Source: Fluviicola sp.
GTDB taxonomy: Bacteria; Bacteroidota; Bacteroidia; Flavobacteriales_D; Crocinitomicaceae
Length of the DNA stretch: 64,000 bases
NCBI GenBank assembly: GCA_029866325.1
Contig: JARWZO010000031.1
Coordinates: 1 to 64,000, forward strand
Reading direction: 5' to 3'
Of the stretch, positions 36,373 through 44,762 are shown piece by piece; positions within the stretch are counted from its first letter, which is position 1, and each line of letters opens with the position of its first letter. The position numbers and the translations under genes are program-made. The notes beneath the pieces were generated by a model, which saw only the letters and a program-made list of their open reading frames with translations, did no database searches and was not told where the DNA came from.

Positions 36373-39311
36373 GAAAACTACTCCTGATTTTTTTACTGTG
36401 TATTGCCAATAATGCCCTTTTCGGGCAGAGTTACTCGTTTATTTCTTACTCCAACTCTGAAGGTTTACCCCAATCGCAGGTACAATGCATCGAACAAGAT
36501 AACAACGGTTATTTGTGGGTAGGAACATTGGGAGGACTCTCGAAATTCAACGGTAAAAAATTCATCAATTATTCCATCACGGACGGGCTTTTAAATAACC
36601 GTATCACCACACTTTCTTTCCTGAACGGAAAAGTCTGGGTGGGTCATGAGGGCGGAGTAAGTACACTTAGCAATGGTAAAGCGCGCAATTGGGTATTCAA
36701 AGGCATCAACCGAAAGAGTAATGTTACCGATATCGTCAGTTTCAGCGGACTTACGGTAATTGTTACCAATTACGGCGGGCTCTACTCCATCGACAAAAAA
36801 GGAAAGCTCAGCAACAGCAAGTACGTTCCGGAAGAGATCATTCAATTCAACGACTTACTGGTTATTGATAAACGCTTGCTGATAGCCACTGCATCTGGCG
36901 TCTACGAAACAACCGACTTAAAAACCTTTCGTAAAATCAAACTGTTTGGTGATCGAAATATTTCAGGATTCGCACAAAAAGCAAACGGTGAATTGTGGGT
37001 TACCAGCTTCGATAACGGGCTCTTCAAAACCACAACATCGTTGCAGAAAAAAGATTCTGTACCGGTATTGATAACCGATTTTGACATCCAAAAATGTCTA
37101 GTTGACAAACAGCAACAACTTTGGCTCAATTCACGTTTGGGCATCATCCGAATCAATAAAAACGGCAATCAATTATTGATCAACGACTTCAATGGGCTTC
37201 CTGTATCTTCGATAAAATGTGTATTTGAAGACCGTGACGGAACCATTTGGTGTGGAACGGATGGGAAAGGTTTACTGCGTTTTACCGGCGAACGATTTAT
37301 GCATTACCGCGAATCAAACGGCTATCCAAGTGAATTATTCCTTTCGGCTGCCAAACGAAAAGACGGCGTTTATTTCTTCGGAAGCTACGATCGCGGATTG
37401 TTCATGCTCGGGAAAAACAAAGAAATGACCCCGGTAAACGTACTGGGAACACGTATTTGGAGTATCAAAGCGGCTTATGACGGAACCATTTGGTGCGGGA
37501 CAGACATGGGACTTTCAGCCTATCGTCCATCCGGAAAAATTGAAAATTACATTTTAGGAACCAGGGTCGGAGATCGGGTAAGTACGGTTGAGCGAATCAA
37601 CAAAAACACCCTGTATGTCGGTGGAGCTTATGGTATCGGTATTATTGAAAATGGCGTTTTCAGAAATATCAACCTTGACCCTGAATTTGGTAATGAAATA
37701 GGCGTTCGTGCTTTTGTCAATTACAAGGGGAAAATCCTTTTTGCGAGCGATAAGGGCTTGTTTGATTTTACAAATCACAAACCTGTTCCTTTCGGGAATT
37801 TTAAAGAAGGTATTGTTTCAATGGTGGTGGATAATTCCAATCACTTGTGGATCGGAACAGAAACGGGGCTTTATCTTTTCCGTAACAATAAATTTATACA
37901 ACACCCACTGGCAAAAGATCCGGCATCGAATACCGTTAACTTCTTGGAAGTCATTGGAAACAACCTGTACATCGGTACGAATAACGGCTTGTTTTCCATG
38001 AACACACTTCGCCTTTCGGTAGATCAGCATTACGGACTCAACAGCGGATTGATCAATCTTGAATCCAATATCAATTCATCTTTTTACGACGGACGCTACC
38101 TCTGGTTCGGAACTGCAGAAGGTTTGATTCAGTTTGATCCGACTGTTGGGAATACCATGGAAGGAAAATTACCGCCGGTGCTCAATATAGCTTCTATTTT
38201 ATTGAATTACAATAGTTTCGATTACGCCGATTATGCGATTAAAATGGGCGAAAACGGTTTTCCTGAAGGCTTGCGATTGCCGTACAGCATGAACAACCTC
38301 ACCTTTGAACTAGATGGTATTTTATTATCAAATCCGGAAGGATTACGCTACCAATTCTGGCTCGAAGGTTACGACGAAACATGGTCGAAACCGGTTGGAA
38401 ATGCTACCGTTACACTTTCCAACTTACCCGATGGTGATTTGGTATTGCACATGCGTGCCATCGACGAATTCGGGATGGTTTCCAATGAAATTCAACTTCC
38501 GGTGCAGATAACCCCTCCGTATTGGCGAACGTGGTGGTTTTACAGTATCATGATTTTGATCGTTATTTTGGGAATCAGGGCGTTTTTCAGATCGCGCATC
38601 AAACAGGAACGTGAACGCAATTACAAGAAAAACCTTGAATACAAAACGCGTTTGCTGGCTTTGGAGCAACAATCGCTGAATGCCAGTATGAACCGTCATT
38701 TCATCTTCAACTCCCTGAATTCGATTCAGTATTTCATCAATACACAGGATAAAATTTCGGCCAACAAGTACCTCACCAATTTTGCCAAGTTGATTCGAAA
38801 AAACCTTGATAGCGCAGCCGAAGCGGAAAATATGGTGACTTTGCAGCAGGAAATTGAACGACTGGAATTATATCTTTCCTTGGAAGCCATGCGTTTCAAA
38901 GACCGGTTTACCTACCGTATCAATGACAATGGAATCGACACCGAATCTATCATCGTACCGGGAATGCTGCTTCAACCTTTTGTGGAAAACAGTATTATTC
39001 ACGGTATTTTGCCCAATGAAACCGTCAAAGGACACATTGAAGTGACCATAAAATTATCGAAAGATCATTTGGAAATCACACTTGATGACAATGGAATCGG
39101 AATCGATTACAGCTTACAGAAGAAAAAAATGATGGTGGGCGATCACAAGTCGCAAGGAATGGAGATTACTTCGAAGCGAATAGACATTATTCGCGAGCTT
39201 TCGAAAAAAGATTTTGAGCTCGAAGGACCGTTCCAACTGACAAATCCCGACCATTCAATCAAAGGAACACGCGTTTTACTAAAAATTCCGGTAGAAAATT
39301 TGGATGATTAA
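36369..39311 (+). CDS. Sensor histidine kinase with propeller periplasmic domain (LytS/YehU type)
   Basis: The 980-residue protein has a signal peptide (1-19). Two periplasmic seven-blade propellers of regulator repeats follow at about 25-640, with many copies of patterns like LWVGT.GGL and IWCGTD.G. A Y_Y_Y domain lies at about 645-715, one membrane span at about 722-742, a short coiled coil, the His_kinase motif NRHFIFNSLNSIQYFI (His near 776), and the ATP-binding part (QPFVENSIIHGI, DDNGIGI). It is translationally coupled to the upstream LytTR regulator. This large-sensor layout is usual in Bacteroidota for sensing extracellular glycans or peptides. Confidence 0.93.
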   Translation: MRKLLLIFLLCIANNALFGQSYSFISYSNSEGLPQSQVQCIEQDNNGYLWVGTLGGLSKFNGKKFINYSITDGLLNNRITTLSFLNGKVWVGHEGGVSTLSNGKARNWVFKGINRKSNVTDIVSFSGLTVIVTNYGGLYSIDKKGKLSNSKYVPEEIIQFNDLLVIDKRLLIATASGVYETTDLKTFRKIKLFGDRNISGFAQKANGELWVTSFDNGLFKTTTSLQKKDSVPVLITDFDIQKCLVDKQQQLWLNSRLGIIRINKNGNQLLINDFNGLPVSSIKCVFEDRDGTIWCGTDGKGLLRFTGERFMHYRESNGYPSELFLSAAKRKDGVYFFGSYDRGLFMLGKNKEMTPVNVLGTRIWSIKAAYDGTIWCGTDMGLSAYRPSGKIENYILGTRVGDRVSTVERINKNTLYVGGAYGIGIIENGVFRNINLDPEFGNEIGVRAFVNYKGKILFASDKGLFDFTNHKPVPFGNFKEGIVSMVVDNSNHLWIGTETGLYLFRNNKFIQHPLAKDPASNTVNFLEVIGNNLYIGTNNGLFSMNTLRLSVDQHYGLNSGLINLESNINSSFYDGRYLWFGTAEGLIQFDPTVGNTMEGKLPPVLNIASILLNYNSFDYADYAIKMGENGFPEGLRLPYSMNNLTFELDGILLSNPEGLRYQFWLEGYDETWSKPVGNATVTLSNLPDGDLVLHMRAIDEFGMVSNEIQLPVQITPPYWRTWWFYSIMILIVILGIRAFFRSRIKQERERNYKKNLEYKTRLLALEQQSLNASMNRHFIFNSLNSIQYFINTQDKISANKYLTNFAKLIRKNLDSAAEAENMVTLQQEIERLELYLSLEAMRFKDRFTYRINDNGIDTESIIVPGMLLQPFVENSIIHGILPNETVKGHIEVTIKLSKDHLEITLDDNGIGIDYSLQKKKMMVGDHKSQGMEITSKRIDIIRELSKKDFELEGPFQLTNPDHSIKGTRVLLKIPVENLDD

Positions 39312-39353
39312 GATTAATTTTCATATATTTGTTAGAATAAAAGAATTAGAGCC

Positions 39354-39581
39354 GTGAAACTTATAGGAGCTATCGCATTTTTAGTACTGATTTCAGTAGG
39401 TTGCCAGAAGGAGAATATCCGTCCTAAGCACACTTGCCCTTCAGCTAATGAATTGAGATCTACAGGTGATCCTGTAGTCGAAGATGTTATTGATGAAACG
39501 GACGATTCAAACTCAGGTGGAATCACTGATCCTAATGATGCAAATCGTAGTGTTCGCACTCCGAAACCAAAACCGAATTAA
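39354..39581 (+). CDS. Small acidic lipoprotein
   Basis: The 75-residue protein starts with GTG and has a lipoprotein signal ending in ISVGC (Cys 17). The mature part is short, disordered and acidic (VVEDVIDETDDSNSGG), with a Pro/Lys tail (PKPKPN). No family is recognised. It lies 42 bp after the histidine kinase stop in the same direction and is followed by a terminator, so it may be the end of that operon or a target of it. Confidence 0.65.
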   Translation: MKLIGAIAFLVLISVGCQKENIRPKHTCPSANELRSTGDPVVEDVIDETDDSNSGGITDPNDANRSVRTPKPKPN

Positions 39582-39600
39582 CAATATCTTATATAGATTA

Positions 39601-39629
39601 AGACCTCGAGTATTGCTCGGGGTTTTTTT
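39601..39629 (+). terminator. Rho-independent terminator after the small lipoprotein
   Basis: ACCTCGAG at 39603-39610 pairs with CTCGGGGT at 39616-39623 around TATTG, followed by seven T. It lies 20 bp past the stop. Confidence 0.8.
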
Positions 39630-39782
39630 ATGCCTTGATTTTACGTATTCCCTCAATACTCACTACTTCTCAGTCAACTGCTCTAAATTTAGAATGCAAC
39701 TTGTTTATCTTCGGTAGTACAAACCCAAATACGTCAGCTCATTTTGCTTGATTGACGAACTACAACAACTTAATACCCGGCA

Positions 39783-41333
39783 ATGATGAAGGTAAAAGAC
39801 AGCTTGCATGAACTGATTCAGTCGCTTTCCAAATCGGAAAAGCGCTATTACAAACTCTACGCTTCACGTCATGTATCAACCGAAGATTCTACGATGCTTG
39901 CGCTTTTTGATTATATCGCCAAACAAACGCATTATGATGAGGCGGCTTTGTTTCATGATTTCAAAGGCAAAGCGTTGCTGAATCAGTTTTCTACAATAAA
40001 AAAACGGCTGTACGACCAGATTTTACTTTCGCTGCATGCCTTTCATGCCAATAATTCTATTGAGAACCAATTGAATCGTATGTTGCACCAAGCCACGTTG
40101 CTCTTCGAAAAATCATTGTACGATCAATGTGAACGCCAATTGAGAAGTGCCGAAAAATTGGCCTTGAAGCACGATTTGTCACTTCCGTTGATTGCCATCA
40201 ACAAATTGAAAAACCGCATTGTTGAAACCAGAGGATATCAATCGGAATCCAACTGCCTTGAATCGCTGAAACTATCAACGGATACTGCGCTTTCACGCGA
40301 ACGCCTGCTTGTTGATCTATGGTATGTGAAGAGTAACCTTTTTCGGTTGTTACAACGATCCGGAGCAGCGCAAACCGAAACCGATCACCAAACAATCGAA
40401 CAATTGCTGGGGCAACTACCCAGTGCAGAATTTATTCATGGATTCGCCTCTGTGGAGTCGACTTACTTATACAATCATATTTTCGCGGCGTATCATTTCG
40501 CCAAAAACGAATGGAATCAAAGCTTGGCTTATACCGAACTCGTGATCAATCATCTGACAACAAATACGGCATTTCTAAATCAGCATCCCAACACCTTGAT
40601 TTCGGCGTTGACCAATGCCTGCTACCTGGCCGAACAATTAGGACAATACAACAACAGTCATACGTACCTCAAACAACTAAAAGAACTGGCTCAGCAACAA
40701 ACGCCCGATGCAACAGAAGATTTGCTCATCAAGCTGTTTTCAAGCCGATACAGCATCGAATTAAACCTGCTCACCATGAGCGGACAGTTTAAGGAAGCAC
40801 AACAACTGAGTAAAGAAGTATTAGCGGGTATTGATCGGTTTCACGATAAAATTACGGCTCAACGAAAAGTGTTTCTACTGCAACAACTGGCAGTTACAGC
40901 GTTCGGATGCGGGAATTTTCATGGGGCGTTGCAACACATCAATGCTATTCTAAACGACAACAAATCCGACGATCAGGAACCTCTTACGGCCTCGGCCCAT
41001 TTATTGAATGTGGTAGTACATTGCGAATTGAATAATCTCGATCATTTGCCTTATGCCGTGAAGCAGGCCAAACAAGCCTTAAAAACTATCGGAAGATATG
41101 GCACAGCGGAGCAATTATTACTTCAGGGATTTTTGAAAGTACCAAAAACACATCTCCTGGATATACCGGAATTGTTCAGTGACTTAGTAAAACAACTCAC
41201 CAATTTACAACCGGCAAATCAGTTGCAATCAACCTATAATTTTGATTTCATTACCTGGCTTGAAGCGAAGATTTTGCAACAGCCTTTTGCCAAAAAGTTG
41301 AATGATAAGTACCGGTTTATGACATCGACTTAA
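39783..41333 (+). CDS. Helical (TPR-like) protein of unknown function
   Basis: The 516-residue protein has no signal peptide. It is almost fully helical with repeated amphipathic pairs, such as LYDQCERQLRSAEKLALKH and TNACYLAEQLGQYNNSHTYL, compatible with TPR-like packing. The N-terminus (DSLHELIQSLSKSEKRYYKLYAS) recurs in hypothetical Bacteroidota proteins, from memory. Its role is probably as a scaffold, which is inference. The 3' end overlaps the convergent thiL gene by 4 bp. Confidence 0.8.
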   Translation: MMKVKDSLHELIQSLSKSEKRYYKLYASRHVSTEDSTMLALFDYIAKQTHYDEAALFHDFKGKALLNQFSTIKKRLYDQILLSLHAFHANNSIENQLNRMLHQATLLFEKSLYDQCERQLRSAEKLALKHDLSLPLIAINKLKNRIVETRGYQSESNCLESLKLSTDTALSRERLLVDLWYVKSNLFRLLQRSGAAQTETDHQTIEQLLGQLPSAEFIHGFASVESTYLYNHIFAAYHFAKNEWNQSLAYTELVINHLTTNTAFLNQHPNTLISALTNACYLAEQLGQYNNSHTYLKQLKELAQQQTPDATEDLLIKLFSSRYSIELNLLTMSGQFKEAQQLSKEVLAGIDRFHDKITAQRKVFLLQQLAVTAFGCGNFHGALQHINAILNDNKSDDQEPLTASAHLLNVVVHCELNNLDHLPYAVKQAKQALKTIGRYGTAEQLLLQGFLKVPKTHLLDIPELFSDLVKQLTNLQPANQLQSTYNFDFITWLEAKILQQPFAKKLNDKYRFMTST

Positions 41334-42367
41334 CCAAAATGATTCCAGCCTTGAGCTTTCAGCGGAATCAACGAATCATTGCTATCCACAAGGAAAACTC
41401 CCTGATCGGCATTGGTCACATAACCGATAATGGTCATGTGGGGATTTCCTTTGATTTTGTCAAAATCTTCCTGGCGAACAGTAAACAACAACTCGTAATC
41501 TTCGCCACCATTGAGCACGCAAGTTACAGGATCGAGGTTAAAATCAATAGCCGAAAGAGACGTTGCGCTGTCGATTGGTAATTTGGCATTGTAGACCATT
41601 GCGCCCACATTGCTTCCTTTGCAAATATGCAATACTTCCGAAGCCAGACCGTCGGAAACATCAATCATTGCTGTTGGAACCACATCCAATTCGGCCAAAA
41701 AACCGATGATATCTTTGCGGGCTTCGGGTTTCAATTGGCGTTCGATCACGTAATCAAATCCTTCCAAATCAGGTTGAATGGCAGGGTTGGCTTTATACAC
41801 TTCTTTTTCGCGTTCAAGTACCTGCAAACCCATGTAAGCAGCCCCCAAATCGCCGGTTACCACCAACAAATCATTGGGTTTCGCACCGGTTCGGTACACC
41901 ACTTTCTCTTTGGCAACCACACCAATAGCGGTAACGGAAACAATCAATCCGGAGTAAGAAGAAGTGGTATCGCCACCAATCAAATCGACGTTATAAACCG
42001 CGCAAGCCATGCGAATTCCTTCGTACAATTCTTCGAGCGCTTCCAACGGAAAACGGTTCGAAACTGCCAATGAAACGGTGATTTGTTCAGGCTTACCGTT
42101 CATGGCAATGATATCCGACAAATTCACTGCAACAGCCTTGTATCCCAGGTGTTTGAAAGGCATGTACATCAAGTTGAAATGCACACCTTCTACTAGCATA
42201 TCGGTCGAAATCAAGGTGTATTCATGCTCGTTTCGTTCCAGCACTGCGGCATCATCACCAACGCCGTAAACCGTACTTGATACTTTCGGATCAAACCCTT
42301 TTGTTAAACGATCAATTAATCCGAATTCACCCAAATCACCTAATTCCGTGCGCCGATCTTCACTCAT
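41330..42367 (-). CDS. thiL: Thiamine-monophosphate kinase
   Basis: ThiL phosphorylates thiamine monophosphate to the active cofactor thiamine pyrophosphate. The 345-residue protein has GVGDDAAVLE (ATP/Mg-binding), STDMLVEGVHF, IGGDTTSS, TGDLGAAYMG, the MIDVSDGLASEVLHI motif and NGGEDYELLFT near the C-terminus. A TATCTTTG -7 box lies 20 bp upstream. The 4-bp tail-to-tail overlap with the helical protein gene suggests tight packing, not regulation. Confidence 0.95.
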   Translation of the reverse strand: MSEDRRTELGDLGEFGLIDRLTKGFDPKVSSTVYGVGDDAAVLERNEHEYTLISTDMLVEGVHFNLMYMPFKHLGYKAVAVNLSDIIAMNGKPEQITVSLAVSNRFPLEALEELYEGIRMACAVYNVDLIGGDTTSSYSGLIVSVTAIGVVAKEKVVYRTGAKPNDLLVVTGDLGAAYMGLQVLEREKEVYKANPAIQPDLEGFDYVIERQLKPEARKDIIGFLAELDVVPTAMIDVSDGLASEVLHICKGSNVGAMVYNAKLPIDSATSLSAIDFNLDPVTCVLNGGEDYELLFTVRQEDFDKIKGNPHMTIIGYVTNADQGVFLVDSNDSLIPLKAQGWNHFG

Positions 42368-42386
42368 GTTGTTGTTTTCTTTGGGG

Positions 42387-42394
42387 CAAAGATA
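42387..42394 (-). promoter_or_regulatory. -7 element of thiL
   Basis: The minus strand reads TATCTTTG, 19 bp upstream of the thiL ATG. The -33 region lacks a clear TTTG. Confidence 0.5.
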
Positions 42395-42421
42395 GGGAAA
42401 GGGTTTTGGATTGGGGGTCTA

Positions 42422-43285
42422 TCATTTCTTAGCATCTAGGCTAGGAACTACCATTTTATATGTTTTTTCGTAATCTTCCAAAGTCCTTATTGATATCCCA
42501 CTACTGCTCCAGTGCAAGTATAGCATTTGTATCCCCATGTCTTTAGAATATCTAACTAATTGATCATTTGCGAATTTTGACAGGTTTCGTTTTGATACGA
42601 TAATTCCATTAATTGCTTCTGAAATATCAATGTATTCATACTCCTTATCACTAAAAGAATACATCCGAAATTCATTCTCTCCTGAGTAATCTTGGTGTTT
42701 TCTAGACAAAAGCATATTCATTGTTGCAACAAGCGAACTGTAATATTTATCGTATCCTTTACTATCTAACTCATGATGATGGAATGACAAGTGGTTATTA
42801 GATAAGTGACTATAAGCAACATAATTAATATCATGATTTAATTCATTATGAATTTCTATTAATTTATCTCTGGAAAAAGAAAGGCAAACTCCTTGATATC
42901 TATTTCCATATTGATCCCACATTCTTGGTTTCAAAAAACCATAATATTCCTCTGGCAAATTAATATGGCTCTGAAATTTTTCTATCGGAGCATTCTTACA
43001 AAAGCATAATTGCTTTGTCCCTTCATACCTCCCAATTACCTCTTCTATCAATCTTTTTAAACCTGTTTCTGTCCTTTGCTCAATACTTTGCATTTCAAAT
43101 TCATTACTATAAACTCCTCCTTGACCATAAGAAACTTTTAGATTCTCAATAGGATCGAATGAAGATTTACGAGGGGAAAGACGCAATTGTTTTTCAAAAA
43201 GAATATGTTCTATAGCAGTGTTGGTAGAACAATAGTGGTAGATCGTATCTTGTGATTTGAAAACTTCGGGAATGTCATTATTCAT
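42422..43285 (-). CDS. DUF2971 domain-containing protein, AT-rich
   Basis: From ATG 43285 the protein has 287 residues; an in-frame ATG at 43345 would add 20. The start DTIYHYCSTNTAIEHILFEKQLRLS, then RKSSFDPIE, and the middle LCFCKNAP with YGNRYQGVCLSFSRDKL match the DUF2971 pattern. Function of the domain is not established; it is often found near phage or defence genes. The gene is visibly more AT-rich than its neighbours and lies next to a tRNA-Gln with a decayed copy, which suggests acquisition by transfer. TAAATTTC upstream of 43285 resembles a -7 box and favours that start. Confidence 0.78.
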   Translation of the reverse strand: MNNDIPEVFKSQDTIYHYCSTNTAIEHILFEKQLRLSPRKSSFDPIENLKVSYGQGGVYSNEFEMQSIEQRTETGLKRLIEEVIGRYEGTKQLCFCKNAPIEKFQSHINLPEEYYGFLKPRMWDQYGNRYQGVCLSFSRDKLIEIHNELNHDINYVAYSHLSNNHLSFHHHELDSKGYDKYYSSLVATMNMLLSRKHQDYSGENEFRMYSFSDKEYEYIDISEAINGIIVSKRNLSKFANDQLVRYSKDMGIQMLYLHWSSSGISIRTLEDYEKTYKMVVPSLDAKK

Positions 43286-43462
43286 TTTATAATGATTGAA
43301 ATTTAGAATCCCTAAAATAATGAATCCGACTGACTTTTGTTCCATTGGCTTAGAACAAAACCCTCATCCAGCTTCCAACCAAAACACCACCCTCTCATTC
43401 TCTGATTCTCGCTCTGAAAAAGAAAGAGCGGTAGAAGAATGAGAATCAGAATGAGAATGATG

Positions 43463-43508
43463 AAAAAGAAAGAGCGTAAACACTTCCGTATTTACGCTCT
43501 TTCTTTTT
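43463..43508. terminator. 18-bp perfect-stem hairpin downstream of the tRNA remnant
   Basis: The arms 43463-43480 and 43491-43508 pair perfectly over 18 bp (ending in A5/T5), with a 10-base loop. On both strands T-runs follow. The left arm begins with a 16-base direct repeat (TGAAAAAGAAAGAGCG at 43415 and 43461). It probably stops transcription from the tRNA side. Confidence 0.75.
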
Positions 43509-43511
43509 GTT

Positions 43512-43560
43512 GGTCAGCCTGAGGCTGACTCGAACCTAGACTCTTCAGTACCAAAAAACC
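43512..43560 (-). pseudogene. Decayed tRNA-Gln 3' half
   Basis: The minus strand matches tRNA-Gln from the anticodon arm to the T-loop (GGTTTTTTGGTACTGAAGAG, then TCTAGGTTCGAG). Where the T-stem should close there is instead the palindrome GTCAGCCTCAGGCTGAC, followed by CAAC. The 5' half is missing. It lies 43 bp downstream of the intact gene and has its own hairpin, so it looks like the remnant of a tandem tRNA-plus-terminator duplication. Confidence 0.75.
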
Positions 43561-43568
43561 ACACATAA

Positions 43569-43600
43569 CAAAAAAGGAGCACTTTCGCACTCCTTTTTTC
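43569..43600 (-). terminator. Rho-independent terminator after tRNA-Gln
   Basis: On the minus strand AAAAAAGGAGTGC pairs with GTGCTCCTTTTTT (two G-T pairs) around a GAAA tetraloop. It lies 2 bp past the tRNA. Confidence 0.85.
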
Positions 43601-43602
43601 TG

Positions 43603-43675
43603 TTGGCCCACTAGGGCTCGAACCTAGACTCTTCGGTACCAAAAACCGACGTGTTGCCAGTTACACCATGGGCCA
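43603..43675 (-). tRNA. tRNA-Gln (TTG)
   Basis: The acceptor TGGCCCA pairs with TGGGCCA, the D-arm contains GTGTAACTGGCAACAC, and the anticodon stem TCGGT/ACCGA encloses loop TTTTGGT with anticodon TTG. The T-arm is CTAGGTTCGAGCCCTAG. Discriminator A; CCA is not encoded. The nearest minus-strand gene upstream is a methyltransferase gene that ends at 43813. Confidence 0.97.
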
Positions 43676-43812
43676 ATTAAACTGTCTACCCACCTGATAG
43701 ACGGGTGCAAATATATAACTTTCAATTATAATGCGGCAAAATGAGGTCGTTTTTTTTCAAAAAAAAAGCTAACCGACTAATTTTCAAATTCGAGCAATAC
43801 ACTTCTGCTGTT

Positions 43813-44490
43813 TTACCAAGCACGCCACACCACTTTCAGGTGACTTCTTTTCTTCCGGATGCGGTAATAATGACTGCTCACTAGGAAATTTGGCAGCAAT
43901 TGCGCTAAGAAATGATCGATTTTGGAAAACCGACGAAGTGGAAGCCTTGGAAATAACTTCGCAATTATGGGCGAAAACACATACACCCTCTTCACTTCAA
44001 ACACTTCCAAACCGCATTCAAGCACTTCTTTTTTGAGTCGTTTCACCGAAAATAAATTCTGTGGACGGTTTGTTAACCGGTTTCCAGTAATGGTTAACTG
44101 AATTTCAACTAACGGATTGGCGTTCTTTTCGATGTATGACAATACATTTTTGTACGCGTCCAAATCTTCCATTACCTGTGTCAATACAATGAAGTCGTAT
44201 TTGTAAATGGAACAATCAACTAATTTTTCAGACGAAATGGTCACATTACGTAACGAATTTCGCTCGTTGCCGATGCGCACCTGCTCTTCCTGCACATCAA
44301 TTCCTTTGACTTCAGAAAAATTAATCAATCCTAAAGGGATCGCAACATTTCCCTTACCGCATCCGACTTCCAAAATACGCACTACTCTGCCCTTTTTCCG
44401 CTGTTTGCTGATGGTGGCATAGAGCCATTGCAGGCGTTCATACTCGCACGGCCAGTTTACGTATTCGGTATACCTGTCTATTTGGTTCAT
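43813..44490 (-). CDS. Class I SAM-dependent methyltransferase
   Basis: The 225-residue protein has motif I of Rossmann methyltransferases (VRILEVGCGKGNVAIPLG, about 38-55), an acidic end of strand 2 (VKGIDVQEEQ) and motif post-II (YDFIVLTQVMEDLDAY). The C-terminal third is basic and probably binds the substrate or membrane (RLPLRRFSKIDHF, then RIRKKRSHLKVVWRAW). The substrate is unknown. It is divergent from the DUF2723 gene; 272 bp between them hold nothing clear. Confidence 0.85.
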   Translation of the reverse strand: MNQIDRYTEYVNWPCEYERLQWLYATISKQRKKGRVVRILEVGCGKGNVAIPLGLINFSEVKGIDVQEEQVRIGNERNSLRNVTISSEKLVDCSIYKYDFIVLTQVMEDLDAYKNVLSYIEKNANPLVEIQLTITGNRLTNRPQNLFSVKRLKKEVLECGLEVFEVKRVYVFSPIIAKLFPRLPLRRFSKIDHFLAQLLPNFLVSSHYYRIRKKRSHLKVVWRAW

Positions 44491-44762
44491 GGGTTTGTTC
44501 TTTCACCGGCAAGGTTCCTACCGACGATCTGAATTAATTACTCGTGTGGTTCACAATAGTTGCCCGAATCAGGTAATTATTCGCTTGAAATTTCATAAGT
44601 CCAACTTACATTCCTTCAGATCAAGGTATGTTTTCGTGTTAAACAAACGACTATTCTCAGTAAAAAGCATATTAAATGTTGAAATGAGACAGATTCAATA
44701 AAATGAAGCTATCATTTCAAGCAATATATTTTTAATTTCGCAGTGAAACATTAGACAAAAAC

